Assembly (NCBI GenBank): GCA_947579665.1
Contig: OX388351.1
Location: 50,290,939-50,354,938 of the forward strand
DNA from: Sympetrum striolatum
Lineage: Eukaryota; Arthropoda; Insecta; Odonata; Libellulidae
DNA length: 64,000 nucleotides
Direction of reading: 5' to 3'
Position numbers and translations under genes: made by a program. This document shows, one piece after another, positions 45,448-58,624 of this stretch (position 1 is the first letter of the stretch; each line of letters starts with the position of its first letter). The notes beneath the pieces were generated by a model. It did no database searches and was not told the origin of the DNA. It saw nothing but the letters and a program-made list of their open reading frames with translations.

Positions 45448-45519
45448 GGTCCCATGGTGTAATGGTTAGCACTCTGGACTCTGAATCCAGCGATCCGAGT
45501 TCAAATCTCGGTGGGACCT
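45448..45519 (+). tRNA. tRNA-Gln (CTG)
   Basis: A complete 72-nt cloverleaf. Acceptor GGTCCCA/TGGGACC has seven perfect pairs, discriminator T; D stem GTGT/GCAC; anticodon stem CTGGA/TCCAG with loop CTCTGAA, giving anticodon CTG; T stem CCGAG/CTCGG with loop TTCAAAT. TTTTT begins 2-3 nt after the gene. No intron. It should decode CAG as Gln. A damaged relative is at 51560. Confidence 0.97.
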
Positions 45520-46007
45520 ACTTTTTACCCTGCAATTCTGTGCACATAAGCGAAGTATATATTTATATTATATAGAGGGAAAACGTTCCATGTATCCCAG
45601 CATGTATTTTACTTGCTTCAGTAACAGCCGTTTTCCAATTTTCTTTCATTGCCCTAATAACTGCGGGGATCATCAATCCATTTTCTAAGGCTGAATTTGA
45701 GAGGCCGCTTTTTATGTGGATTCTACAATGTCAGAGACAAATGAAAAAGAAAAACCAACTTTGTACCTTTTCATTTTTTTAACCTGACGACATTCAACAA
45801 AGTTAAAAGTTCAACTTTTGATTTTTTTTCAGAGAAAAAATTCATGTCTTCTTTGGGTCCACAGTTTTATTATCAAAAGCCTTTCTTATGTGAATCCTTA
45901 CAAAACAAAAATACAAATATAAAAGGAGCAGAAAAACTTCAGGCTGCAGAAAATCTAGGATAGAGTATTGTTGGAGATATCAAAAATATTAAGAATTTTC
46001 TAACCAA
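45520..46007. other. anonymous A+T-rich sequence
   Basis: Nothing supported between the tRNA-Gln and the next LINE fragment. Confidence 0.5.
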
Positions 46008-46442
46008 TAGCCGCATTTTGAGAATGCATGCAGTGTGTGGGAAAATGTCATATTCGTGATTTAGAAAAAGTACAACGGAAGGCGATACAATTTGTAAAGA
46101 ATTGCTGCTATAAAACAGCGAATGTTACTCACAATCAGATGATACAGAACGCGGGATGGGAATCATTAGAAGATAGAAGACTACTTTAAGGGATAAATTT
46201 GCTAAATAAGTTTAGAGAAATTATCAGATTATTAGTTATTAGTATCAGAACGGCCAGGGGGGCCCTGGACTACTGCGAGGAAAATTAGGGTAATAGATGC
46301 TAGAAAGAATCGTTTCAAGAAATTATTTTTTCCGCGAGCGATACGCGAAATTAATCGAATAGGAAAATAAAGGCAAGGTTCCTGCACCCCCTGCCATACG
46401 CCGAAAGGCGGCTTGCAGGGTTCTTACATAGACATAGATATG
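46008..46442 (+). pseudogene. LINE ORF2 C-terminus and 3' UTR
   Basis: One frame gives PHFENACSVWEKCHIRDLEK and continues VQRKAIQFVKNC, TANVTHNQMIQNAGWESLED, a stop, and INLLNKFREI. It is clearly the same protein as at 44171-45250, with a 9-nt deletion (no DPA after W), a stop, and later frame damage. The 3' UTR has CCCCCTGCCATACGCC, GAAA, GGCG, GCTTGCAGGG and an ACATAGACATAG tail. It is in opposite orientation to the 44-kb copy, with the tRNA-Gln between them. Confidence 0.9.
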
Positions 46443-49400
46443 TCAATTAATTGCGGTCGACAATTAGCTGGGTTGAATGCTACTTGGCTATAAACGGCAT
46501 ATATTCAATTTATTAATATCTTTTACGTACGAAACGCCGCATAGTGGGCTAGAATCGAAAAAACCTGGACACAGGGTGAAAAATGGTTTTTTGGAGTGCG
46601 GATATTGAAACTTGGCATATTTATTGAAAAATGATTGAATTTTATGTTCCCGCTCGTCGTTTTTTTTAATTTTCAGGCGTAAAAAAGATACAGGGCGTCA
46701 CACTTAAGACATTTTCATAAAAACGGGAAGTTTCGGATTTTTCGGATAAACCTTCAAGTTCGTTGATATATAGTTGCCTTTGAGAGAAACTTTTGGGAAA
46801 ATAAATAAAGCGGTAATCTAGCATAACTCTTTGTCTTTTAATTCGCTTAATTTTTAATACTATAAGATGACTCTTTGCTCATTTAAAGCAACAAAATGGC
46901 GGACACCTTTTTCAAACGAATTTCGAGATAAAGTAAGGAAATCAACTAGGTAAACAGCGATGGACTATCAAGTCTCTTATACCACGTCAATCTACAAGGC
47001 TTCTAGATATAGAACCTGAAAATACTGCTTCATTTCAACTGCTTCCCCTGTGATTGCGGTGGATTTTTCGTAAGCGCTGCGCGGTCCGGCTGGGCGCCAT
47101 AGAATCCCCAAATCCAGTTTCGGTGTCTTTCTGGTTATGCTGAGTCAAACATTTGGCGTCTTACATGTTACATTCTGGCAAATCATATTGAAAAATTATT
47201 TGAATACACTTTAAGATATGACTTTAGATAATAAATGCGGAATTGAGAAATTTTGGCACATAAGGGAAAGTTTTTGTTTGTTAGTTTCATACATATAAAA
47301 ACTCTTATCATTGTAAATATTTCTGCAAGCAGTATTGCAATCGATTATGGTAAATGTGTTAATGCAGCCCACAATGGGGTTGCATTTCTTCAATGAATGT
47401 CGCACTATGTGATAAGATGTCGGACATTAAGTACGCGCAAGCATATTGTTCTTAGATTCTCCTACCCTGTTTATGCTCCCGTTGAAGTCTCCGACTCAAT
47501 TACCATCAACCCACGTCTTCTCCGGAAAATTTTCAATCACGCTTTAATTTGTAATAAAGTCCGGGACTAGAATGAAGGGAAATCGGACAAGATCCGAGGA
47601 GAGCTGCATCCGAGATTCTCTTCCTAACCCTTTTGCTTGATGAAATGTAAACAGGAGGGGCCGTACCGAGCATTTCGCCAATGATTACTTTGGTGCGGGA
47701 TGGGGAAGAGGGAATTGGAAGAAGTGAGAATCCATTGGAGAGAAACTTTCTTCGAAAACGTTTGATGGCTTCCTTCATTCATTAGTGCTGCGAGCGTGGG
47801 AGTTCTTTGACGATGGAACGAGGGATTCTTTGCAAAGAGGGGAGAAAGAAGTACCATTGAGACGCGTAAAGATGCACTTGGGTGCGTATGCACATTATGG
47901 GAAGGTGCATGCTGATCATGCAACTGTATATCGAGCTATGATACACGGAAGCCACAAGAACTCATCTACTTTCATTACCTCCTAAACATTACCTCTACGT
48001 AATACTTAGGGGAAGTGAATGGCAAGGGGGAGTCCTTCTTGGCCTGTTTTTTCCTCTACGTCACTCTAATGAGCTGACTCCCGTTTTTGTAGCCACAATT
48101 TTCAAAAGAATAAAAAACCTTGTAATTAACAATGAGGAATCGCAAAAATAGCATCAAAATATTGCAGGAAAACGATTTTTCGAGCTATCCTTCTAAAACT
48201 TTTCTTTAGCTCCGTCCATCTGATCGCCTTATCTGGGTTAAACGAATTAATTTCCTAAATTACTCCAGAATAACTATATTCAAGGTTTATTTCATAATGT
48301 AGAGAGAAGAAATGAGCAAACATTTATACTAAATAGCACAAACCAGTGATCAAGATGCAAATTCTCTTCTTCTACTGATCAAGCTATGAAATTGTTTCGT
48401 TATCTGATAAGACAAGGCTTTCCTGATAAATGTAGGGGAAGAAATCACAATTCATGCGATGGGGAAAATATTTCCCACAAAATATTATGAGGCCCAACTT
48501 CATGCAATTTTAATTTATTTCCCATACGCCGGAAAACTAAGAAACGTACAGGACACAGTTCAGAATTAGATTTGGGCAACGTTTTTATAGGCAAACGGTA
48601 AACTTACAAAGTATTATTTCAAGGTATTTGTCATTAAGAGGAGATTTTTAAACATAAATACATGAAATTGTAGTTACAATTGACATACTTCTGTATGTAT
48701 TCGGGTATTCCAAGATCCTTTAAATTCTTAACTTGGTACTTAAATGTTGAGTATTACAGTACAAACATTTTAATACAAATTCATACCCAATCGCATCTTT
48801 TCTAGATTAAATTCAACTCCAGTATTTCTCTGCATATACTTCATTCAGTATAATTAGTATTTCCCAACCAGAACTTTCCGCTGCTTAAGACCTATGAATC
48901 ATTATTATGATTTTACTATTATCATTACTATTCTGGCCCCATAGGAGGCATCTCTGCACCATACTGAGTCACGTGTGTGGCATATTGAGGCTTGAGTGAC
49001 AGTTTTCGTCGCAAATGACATACCTTTATCCAAAAAATATTCGTTTGAACAGAGCTGGAATTTCTTGCAATTTTAACGTTTCTTGCTGAAATTACGAAAC
49101 TTCGAGGTAAAAATTCTCACAAAAGATAGTATTTGATTTGGAAAGAAAATTATATCAGTAATGTGGGTGAGCCACTATTGCTGGGTATTATATTTCTATC
49201 AGAAAAAAAGACGAAACAACCCGCCCTACTATCTAACCAGCATTCGTAACATCTCTGTATATTTTGCGTATTTTGACGAATTTTGGCGAACTGAGAAACC
49301 ATTTTCCTTGATTCAAACGTACTGAATCTTTAATATTAAGCAATAACCAAGAAATATATGTACTTTCTTGTCATTAAATCACTTCGTAAACATTGAGAAA

Positions 49401-50845
49401 TCATAAGGAAATAATGCAAAACTCTGACATTTTTCACAAAAATTTAAAATTTTGACTAAATTCGCAGCCTCAGGACATAGCCATATCGAGATGAAATTTT
49501 TTATATTTTATAATAACTACCAACCCCAAACTATAAGCACTAGCTCTTGACCAATTTCGAAAAAAAAAGCTTTCGATCCACCCTACCTATGATGCCCCCT
49601 TCCTCATCGACGCTTAACCAGGTTGGGCGCATCAAACATTGCTTATTCTTTTGCATACATATTCTAGGCAGTTCCTTATCCCACGTTAATCTTTGAAAGA
49701 ATCGCCTTTATGACTTAATTCTTCTACCTAACTGTCCAATTCTTCTCAACCTACCATTATTTTCCTACACTCACATCGTCTCCTCTTTCCCGTCTTGTTA
49801 TTTCTCCTCGCTGATAAAGCCCTACTTCTCCCGATAATTATTTCATTTCTGATTCCCACTCTATATCACCCTTCGCATCAACTTGTTGCACCGTCTCGTT
49901 TTCTCTCATTATCACCAAATCATCTGCAAATAATTCCCACCGGAGTACGCCTTAATTAACCGATACGTCCCCGTTCCCTCCGTTAACGAGCAGTTTTATC
50001 ACTTCCTTTCAATGCGCAGCGTTGCTTCCCCATTACCATACAGCGAAACAGTTTAAAGAACACCATACACAAGCATTTTCGCATCCTCGTTGAAGGAGTT
50101 TCTTTGAAGGAAAAGGGTTAACCTATAATCTCGGAAACAACCGAGAGATGATGGGGAGCATCCAGGAGTACCCTAAGGAGAACGTTGATTGCCACCCCTT
50201 CGACGCATGAAGTTGATGTGAATCTCATTACGTCCCGAACAATGCCACATGCGCGCGCCTGCCCATTGTAATGGATCAGCAGAGGGTGCTACTCTCATTC
50301 CGATAACGATCTTAGGAAGGGAAATGAGTGCAAATGGAAGGCTCTCTTCTATTTCCACGCCTTATTAATTCCTGCATCGACTTCCTGTTACGCTCTATTC
50401 CCTTCTCATTTCTTGGGTTCCCTACATTAATTGGGAGAGAAAGATAATTGGAGTGGTGGAAGAACCAACCGCCACGGGGCCACGTTCAAAACACAATTCT
50501 ATTCGCCCTCTCCGTTTCCCACAATTCGATTCCATCTTTAATCTCCCCACTGAGATATTTCCTGCTGTTGGGGTGGCCTTCATTGCAACGAGGGAAGGTA
50601 AAAATTTAGAGTACGAAAATTCATGCACACGAAGCTCAAACATCAACATCCTCAATATATATATACTGAGATAATTAAAACTCAAATCGCTCTGCGAAGG
50701 CATTAGAAAAAAGTCTCTGTAAATCCATAAAAAAGTAAAATAATCGAGATAATTTCTTCGATACATACAGTGGATAGTCGTTGTAATTTCTTGGATATTA
50801 CAATGCTTGCATTGTACTTTAACAAAAATTTATCCCTAATACTGG
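46443..50845. other. anonymous sequence; possible old DNA transposon 46533-49605
   Basis: GCCGCATAGTGGGCTAGAATCG at about 46534 has a degenerate inverted match at about 49580-49605 (CGATCCACCCTACCTATGAT). The 3 kb between shows no transposase. A G+C-rich patch at 47560-47960 has overlapping frames without known domains. Confidence 0.35.
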
Positions 50846-50894
50846 TCATACCCCTGCCACATGCTGCTCGAGGACATCAATATAGATGTAGATG
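50846..50894 (+). repeat. LINE 3' end fragment
   Basis: TACCCCTGCCACATGCTGCT, then a decayed hairpin, then ATATAGATGTAGATGAAATAC. This is the 3' hairpin plus hexamer tail of the 44-kb LINE family. A very short remnant. Confidence 0.6.
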
Positions 50895-51559
50895 AAATAC
50901 ATTTTGTAAAACCATTCAAATTTCGTATTATTATACTTAAGATCGGAAGATTTTATCAATTGAATGATACTGCAATTACGTTTTATCTACATTTTTATTA
51001 ATTACTTGGTATACTACTCCTCAGTAGCAAATATATTGTGATATTCCGAGTAGAATACAGTTCAGAACAACTGGGAACGCATTATTCGACATTCACTAGC
51101 ACGAACGCATTGTAAATAGGAACTCGGTGTCAATACAAACTATCGGACACAATTACTCAATTATTTAACCCATGGGATACAGTTTAGGACCATTTGGTTC
51201 ATTACTAAGGCCGATGTTACAATATTTCTTCAAATATGTGAATTTTCCAAATTAATAATCATACATAAAACGTTAACAGTTTACCCTTATTTCTTCAACT
51301 TGAACATATTCATCGAAAACGGATCTTATTTGCAAGAAGTAGCTTTATCTCGAAGTAAAAAATAAGTCTTTTACGCTTCACAGTCAGATAGAAAGTGCTT
51401 CCAATTGGGTAAATGTCATTCTAAAGGTTTCTGCAATTCTAAATCTGTAAAATTTTGTTAAGATACACAAACTTATCTACATAGAGATATAGCACATTTC
51501 TTGTGGGACCATGGAACCATAGCCCCAAGTCTTTTTGTGGAATATGATATAAGAAAATT
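50895..51559. other. anonymous A+T-rich sequence
   Basis: Nothing supported. Confidence 0.5.
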
Positions 51560-51630
51560 AGGTTCCACCGAGATTTAAACTCGGATCGCTGGATTCAGAG
51601 TCCAGATTGATAACATTACAACATGGAACC
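51560..51630 (-). pseudogene. tRNA-Gln relic (CTG)
   Basis: A 71-nt match to the tRNA-Gln at 45448. Anticodon stem and loop (CTCTGAA) and T arm are kept. The D arm is broken (GTTGT...TATCAAT) and there is a 1-nt deletion. The acceptor GGTTCCA still pairs with TGGAACC because both strands changed. No pol III T-run follows closely on the minus strand, where the flank begins AATTTTCTT. It is probably dead. Confidence 0.8.
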
Positions 51631-52139
51631 ATAGTTAGAATTAATGAAAAACTAAGACAAATTGCAGCTATTGTAATTTGTATGCTTAAATTGAAATACG
51701 ATTCCATGTTCTCATTTAAAAATCGGTTAATGGTAGATATCTGGGGGTTTCCCCTTTACTTTTTTCAGGTAGAAATTTGGAGGGTCTCCATCTTAATCCG
51801 GACCCTTAGCTCGCCTTCGCAGGTACTGAGCGCCCGACCTTCCCACCAGGAGGGACCACAAAAAAACTGACCGCGTGGAATACGATTTAAAAAGTTATAA
51901 ACAATTCAAATGAGTAACAATTTATTATTTTCGTCGTCTCATTAGTCCAAAGAGATATATAAGCGTCTTTTTATCGACGTTCTATGATGAAAATAAAGAT
52001 TTTTCGTGATTTTGCTAGAAATTAACCGTTGACACACGGCAACGTTGCCCCGGGGATGTTTTGGGTCGGGGGGAGGTATTTAAAAATCTACAAACGAGGA
52101 GATTATGAGGTGGAATTATAATTTTTACCCATAGTTAGT
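51631..52139. other. anonymous sequence
   Basis: A short frame at 51607-51870 begins inside the tRNA relic and is not credible. Nothing else is seen. Confidence 0.5.
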
Positions 52140-52205
52140 TAGAATTTTTACCCGGAAAGTTGGAGACTATGGTTCAAGTCCCAGTAATTTCGCTATTTTC
52201 CGCTT
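52140..52205 (+). repeat. tRNA-derived SINE, second type
   Basis: CCCGGAAAGTTGGAGACTAT, a B box GGTTCAAGTCCC, then AGTAATTTCGCTATTTTC. It matches the head and body start of 32925-33005. The body downstream has decayed. Confidence 0.5.
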
Positions 52206-52439
52206 ACTGTACAACAAAGATTACTGCATTGAGATTGTTCTCAAATAAACAAAAGTAAATCTCATTCAAAGAATTCCTGATACTTGAACATATTTTCTGG
52301 TTCGATTTCATTTTATCGAATCATTATTGTGACATATAAGTCATATTTCAGTAAAATATATACTCGACCTACACCAAGGATTTAATAATGCTCTTCAATT
52401 TTAGGCGCTAACAACACCGAGATTTAATAACTTCAGTGA

Positions 52440-53480
52440 CGGAAATTTCATAACGAAGTTTCATCCGCGAAACCAACTTCGCTCCATAATGAGAACGAAA
52501 CCGAGTAAGCTAAAATAGATCTCATTATTTTCCGGTTCCAATAAGACACACAATGCACCGACGCAAAATAATAACGCGTAACAGATCTTCCACTCCCATT
52601 ACTGCGGTTTTTCCGCGAACGTTTTCCACCAGCGGCACACGCGACCCTTCCCATACATTCCCAAACGACGCCGTACGTTTATTCCCGAATTTTTATCCCT
52701 CTCTACGGGAGCAAAATGGTATCCCAGAAAACATTTGCTTCGAATTCTTTTAATTTGGCTCGATTTTAACATTAATGAGCGCTTGAAATCGAGATCCCTC
52801 CTCCAAAAAGTCTTGAGGAAAAATTTTTAATTTCCTTCCGTGAAACCTGAGAACCAGAAAGCGTCCGCGGGCGAAATAATTGAAATCCCGACCAATCAAG
52901 GGGGAGTAACTAAATTCTCGCGATCCCGAAATGAAACACCGCAGTTTTTCGCCAATTAATGAGCCACCCGATACGCCATTTTAATTAAAAGAACCGCGGA
53001 ATTTTTCGTATCGAATTATCGCTGGGAAAAATGACGACTTGTTTTTCCTTCTTCGACGAAAAATGATTTTGATGAAAGAGAGGAATATATATATATATGC
53101 CTCTTTCGCCAACTGCAATGAAGCGTTCTTCCATTAATTATGGCGGAATTATGGGATGAGGTTTCCGGGAATACCTGTTGAAAAAACATCGAAGGCGCAA
53201 TTATTATGATGGAGGAAACAAGCTCCGATCGGCTGAGGGAACGTAATGAGGCAAGCAGCGCCACGAATATATGCGGAAATATAGGGAGTTAACGAATAAA
53301 ACAAAAGAATTGATGAATGCGAACGAGCTCGGTGATCGTATGAGGAATAACTGATGGGATGAGAAAATACGAGACACTCGAAAGGAAATGCTACCAAATT
53401 AAGTTCATTACGATGGCTTCCTTGCGCTTTTAAAACTCGGCGGAGTTGTTATTCGCCGAAGGAAGAATGGAGAGCATTCA
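52440..53480. promoter_or_regulatory. candidate cis-regulatory block
   Basis: About 1 kb without recognisable repeats. It contains many ATTA/TAAT homeodomain-type cores (for example around 52930-53000) and regularly spaced CpG-containing words. Frames through it (52448-53397) have no domain features. Such repeat-free blocks in a transposon-rich surround are often conserved enhancers, but only cross-species alignment could show it. Confidence 0.25.
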
Positions 53481-56180
53481 ATTGGATTCATTAGGCCTGC
53501 GAAAGAAGCTGTCGGTAAATCAGATTTCAATGATAACGGAACGGAAAATAATCAAGATTAATCAAGTAATTTTCTGCTCAATGGTGTTTCTTTGTTTTAG
53601 AGGGCCAATCATCTTTTGAGAAGGGACCTTCTTTGGCGAACTAATTGCCTGATGAGCATCTTTCTCCTTATTGTTTCCGTTGATATGCGAAGAGTTAATT
53701 TTACCCACGATTCTATCCACATTACTTAAGTAGAACATATTAATTTTTTCCGATAAATTCGTAACAATGCATTCATTATATACAAAAATGTATGTATTTT
53801 CAATACAAATACCGGTAGAAGTAACGCTGTTCCCAAGAGCTGTGATTTAATTGAGTTGAAAGATTTAAATTCGAAATTTTCGTGTAAAATCAATGGAATT
53901 AAAATGAATTTGGCAAAAGCATCCAAAAGTTAAAATTAAAATTTTTACGTTATGTAAAATTTTATTTACAGGAAAATCTAATAATTATGAGATGACGAAT
54001 GAAAGAGGGGATGATGGCGGAAATTAATTCTGTTCCCCCAAATTCAAATCCATTTTTGATTTTCCGATTAAAATGTTCCCTCTCATTCCTCATTCGATCT
54101 CTCCTTGAAAATAGCTTAGGGTTTTGGAATCTACATGAAGCAGGTTTAATCTCAGAATTACCGAAGAACTAACGTAAAGCAGCTCGTATCGTTAGTTGAG
54201 ATTTTAATCTCGACAGTAGCCACGTCTACGATAGAATCCCTCGGGTAGAATGTAAAGAAAGAAGACTTCATTACCGTTGGAGGCTATTAAAACAATGTAT
54301 TAATACAGATCTAGTCGACGAGATTGCTCATGTTGTTACTATAGCTAAGAACGTTCGCGAGCTTCGAGGAAGAATGTCAAGGAAATAATCGCAAGGACGG
54401 ATAGTTACTTCTGGTCGTTCTTCCAGCGGGGCATTACAGAAGGTACCATTAATTAGAGTTAGGGATATTGGTATTTTTACACACTTTACTCTACCCAACT
54501 GGTGTCTTGAAAGGTAAACTGTGTAAATATTAACATAAACATGCGCAACAAAGGCAACCACGATACATATTGCTTACGGACGGCCAACGGCATGAGGCAG
54601 GGTCCCGACACACGTGGATCTACATCCAACTACGCAGAATACTTAACGTCAACCTCTCATCCTTATCTTATATAGCTATTACTCGACTCAACGACTCCTG
54701 ACAAATTGAAATCCTTAAACGACGCCTTTGCTAGACGACTCTAATGGCTTCTTTCCTCCTTCATAGTGTAGAATTAAAGGGAGAGCAGTGATCGGTTCCT
54801 TCCGATTCGTCTTTGTTTCGCCGCCATTCGTTTGAACTCGTTAAAGGCAAACTTTTCCGACCGAAAGCGATTCGGAGAAAGGCCTAAAAAGTCGGTCCGC
54901 CACGCCCTCCACAATTGCAACCCCTTTACATTTTTGGGCGGGTCACTTGAAAAACAAAAGGCGATCGGAGAGGTCGCAGATGAATAAGTGGGTCGATCGA
55001 AAGCGGCCAAATGGCTCTCGAGCACTTATGCTCAGCTAATTTTGAGCCCAATCCAAATCAATTTGAAGCATCCAACGATTACTTCACCAAATGGAAATGG
55101 TGGTTGACTTTTGGTGGGGACTAGAGGAATATTGTAGGAAGAAAATGAAATTAAGTTATTCTATTTTTTAATTCAGGCACCTTAATACAGACAGGTCCTA
55201 GGTATGAACTGCCTGTACGCATATATTACAGCATTCATAGTACTTAATGTTATTTTGGGCTGTAAAATATTTGAATATTAATATTATGTAAACATAGGTG
55301 ATAAATGTGTCATTCAAAGATAGATAAATAGTCTTTTCAATTAATATTAAATTGTGTTGACATGTATAATTTTAACATTTTTGTTAATTATTACTTCTTT
55401 GTTTAAGAGGCACCTGCTGACAATCCATTTTAGGATTAGCAGGATCTACAGTGTTTATTTTATTTTTCTTAAATTGTATTGCGAAAATATGTATTGTGTA
55501 ATTTTTAAATTTCTATATTCAACCTGTTTATAATATAACTTGTTGATTTTAAAATGAAAGTTATACGTTTGTCAGAAGGTTAATCATAATGTATATACAG
55601 TAGATGTAAAGCAATAAATATTAGTAATTAACAAAATATATATATAGTTAACTATCGAGTACTGATAACAACTTATTGAGGCAGAGTACCCACCGGAGCT
55701 GAGAGTAAACAAGAAATTAAACTTCCGATCCAAAGTAATGCGAGGAATTACCACATTTGCGAAGTATGAACGGAGCAAACAAAGGATAAGATAAGAATAC
55801 CCAATTTTCTGTAAGAAACTAGAACCCATTTTAATAAGGTAAACTGAGCAAAATCCCATATATACCAAAGGACCTCCATATGAGAACCAAAGTAGTACCT
55901 AATGAACCATGAGCTTACACATCTAAACTGATTGCGCTTCTTTGGTAAGTTTGCATGGGATTTTGCAAAATTTTCTTTATGCTATAATATGATCTAGTTC
56001 CCTACAGAAAAGTGGCTTCTTTTCTAATTCCCAACCATCACGAGATTCCACAAAATAACTTTCCAGTAAATTGATTTAAAGGAGCTGATAAATTAAAGCC
56101 GGTCTTTGGCAGTCAGCATACATTGACTCTCATAATGTGGCTGATTCTTCACAAACGGATAGTATGTGTAAGAGGGTTGC
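53481..56180. other. anonymous sequence with a hairpin at 55413-55443
   Basis: At 55413-55443 CCTGCTGA-ATCC pairs with GGAT-TAGCAGG around an ATTTTA loop, in a T-rich LINE-3'-UTR-like context. Frames at 54774-55025 (minus) have no known domain. The rest is featureless. Confidence 0.45.
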
Positions 56181-56461
56181 GTGACAACTTAGAGTGCGAC
56201 AACTCATCGGACCCGACAACTCACCGTGCGACAACTGACCGTGCGACAACTGACAGGGCGACAACACATCGGGCTATTTATTTATTATTATCAATAACTT
56301 AAAACTTAATTTAATCAGTAATGGGACAAATGACTACCGCTAAATCGTCTTAACGTTCAAAATTTGATATTTTTTCAACTGTCGTAGCGATCCCTTGTTC
56401 GCGCAATGAGCGGTCAGTTGTCGCACGGTGAGTTGTTACATTATGAATTGTCAGGTCAATA
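56181..56461. mobile_element. foldback element made of about 15-bp repeats
   Basis: From 56181 to 56272 a GCGACAACTGACCGT-like unit recurs about six times with drift (starts near 56181, 56195, 56213, 56228, 56243, 56258). An inverted block at 56411-56456 carries about three units. A perfect 26-bp inverted match joins 56216-56241 and 56411-56436. The 140-bp centre is A+T-rich and non-coding. Terminal arrays of short repeats are typical of foldback or MULE-type non-autonomous elements, but I do not recognise this family. Confidence 0.65.
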
Positions 56462-56560
56462 TGTAAGAGACTAGTATTGGAAATCGGTTTAATGAGGAAC
56501 ACATTGCTCGGTATAGCTATTATTAAGAAGAGCGGAAATAAATATTCACTTGAATGCATG

Positions 56561-56641
56561 TACACTCCTGGCCAAAATTTACGCAGCACCTCCCTAGCGA
56601 TCCTTACGGCCGGTGCTGCGTTAATTTTGGCCAGGAGTGAA
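56561..56641. mobile_element. 81-bp palindromic Tc1/mariner-type MITE, copy 3
   Basis: Same length and ends as copies at 9138 and 33790 but in the opposite orientation, judged by its centre (CCTCCCTAGCGATCCTTACG). The left end is TACACTCCTGG. The right boundary has AA in place of TA, a single substitution. Confidence 0.85.
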
Positions 56642-58624
56642 CCATTAATGAGTTCCATATTTTGTGATGATAAATTATCGAGAGAATTAACTCGTAAGCA
56701 TAGATAACGAAAATACGATTTTGTATAAAAATTTACTGAATGAAGTCAATCCTTGGTTTTTCTCTTGTATAAGCAACTGAACTGAAAAGTATAATTAGGA
56801 TAGCGTTTCTATAAAATGGTTGAGGGAAACCACAATAGGTATTCATCGAAGAAACCTTGGCCTATCATTAAGTAATTACATTCCCTCTCCAATTTATTAA
56901 TCAAGTTATTAGGAGCAAACCGTTTATTTAAAATAATGGAAGCTGACAAAATTACGAACAGAAATCGTATTAAAGCAATTGACCAACCTTAGGAGACTAA
57001 TAGTTTCAGTAAGTGATTTTAACCACGCATCTTTGGCGGATAACTCAAAGAGTAAGTAATTTTTCCAATCGCTGGAGCGTTGCTGCTACTTGCCCATCAT
57101 TTCATGGCAGCCAATTTCATTCAGATGAAAATTGAAATGGATTAATTTCTTTAGCAGCTGTTATCAATATATTCAGTCACAAAAGAGATTGCTCTTTCTT
57201 AATGCCTTGTAAACTGAAGAAATTTTCAATAGCAATCGAAGCAGAGGTGGAGTTACAAAGCACTAATCAAAGAAAATTGGCCAAGTCTAATAATACGATT
57301 CCGAGATAAATAATAACCGCTCTCACCAAAGGTTGGGCTTTATTCTACTCTAGCATCCAGGACATGGAAGCCTACATCACGAACAATTACGAAAATCGAT
57401 TTTATTTCTTACATAAAGCCATGGGAAAGTAGAGGAACGCCCCGAATTGATTCAATTCTTAAGAAGAACGCATTATCATCGCAAATAAAATGCTTACTCT
57501 ATTTACAGTGTGCAAATTCTCCCAACTACTGCGATAAATTAAAATTCAACTCGTGAAATTGGTCCAGTTAATGTCGAATTCAACAATCCCCATCTTTGGA
57601 ATAGAATTGTCGATTATTTGTATCCATAAGTATCAATAAATGCAAAAAATGGATTTTTACAAACATAAAATACTTGAAAAGTAAAAAATCGCACGACTTC
57701 TCACAACTTCTAAAGTTCTTGGTAACTACACCAATATTAAATACTGGGTCACCATTTTCCCTCTGCCATTTCTGCACAACCACGAACGAATAAAGTGAGG
57801 GGTTATAACATAACTCATGTCATTTGATCTTACCTTTTATTTAATAATAGATAGATATGAAGGAAAAAAATTTGATTTGTTCATAATACAACCAAAAAAA
57901 AATATTTAATATGGAAACAATGTTTGAACACAATTGTACAGACTTCGAGAATACGTTTAATATACGCAACATACATTGAATTGAATTAATAAATTGCACT
58001 TACGTATGGATGATGGAAACATACTCCTCTCTCGAAGATACGTGGTTCCGACGCCATATCAATATCCGATCCCAAGAAGTCAAATGTTGACCTGCAAGGT
58101 ATGAATGATCTCTCTCAGTGGTAATAAAATTTCAACTGTTTAGATAATCCAAATGAAATGAATTGGAAAATGATTTGGGCTACCTCAATGAAATCAGCGA
58201 TGAATCTAAATAGGATACCTGCATCTTTTTCGTCGAATAAATTCATATATATAATAATATCCAGTAAAATTCATTCATTCTGTACAAATAACAGTTTTTA
58301 ATGGCTCTTAGGAAAATGAGATTATAGTTATTATAATGCTTTAATAGTGCGTAGAATTTTAATATTATAAATACTTAAATTCATGCGCATCAATAAGTAA
58401 TTGCTGAAGAAAAGTAAATGCGCATGACGAAGGGAAAGAATAATATTAAGGAAGACGCTGTAGAAAGTAAAACAGTTAAAAGTTTTGAGTCTAAAAAGAC
58501 AAATATATCTCTGTCATGTACGGCATGTTGTGTCTCTCGTGTGTTGAAACGGTACTGCTATTATATTCTGCTATCTATGGAGCTGGCCTGTTAGGCGAAT
58601 GTTAATTGTAGTTGAAGATATCAT
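56642..58624. other. anonymous A+T-rich sequence
   Basis: Nothing supported. Confidence 0.5.

Noticed and set aside
46008..46442. Independent coding gene
   Set aside because: The peptide matches the LINE RT C-terminus at 44171-45250 with a stop and a 9-nt deletion, so it is a dead retroelement fragment.
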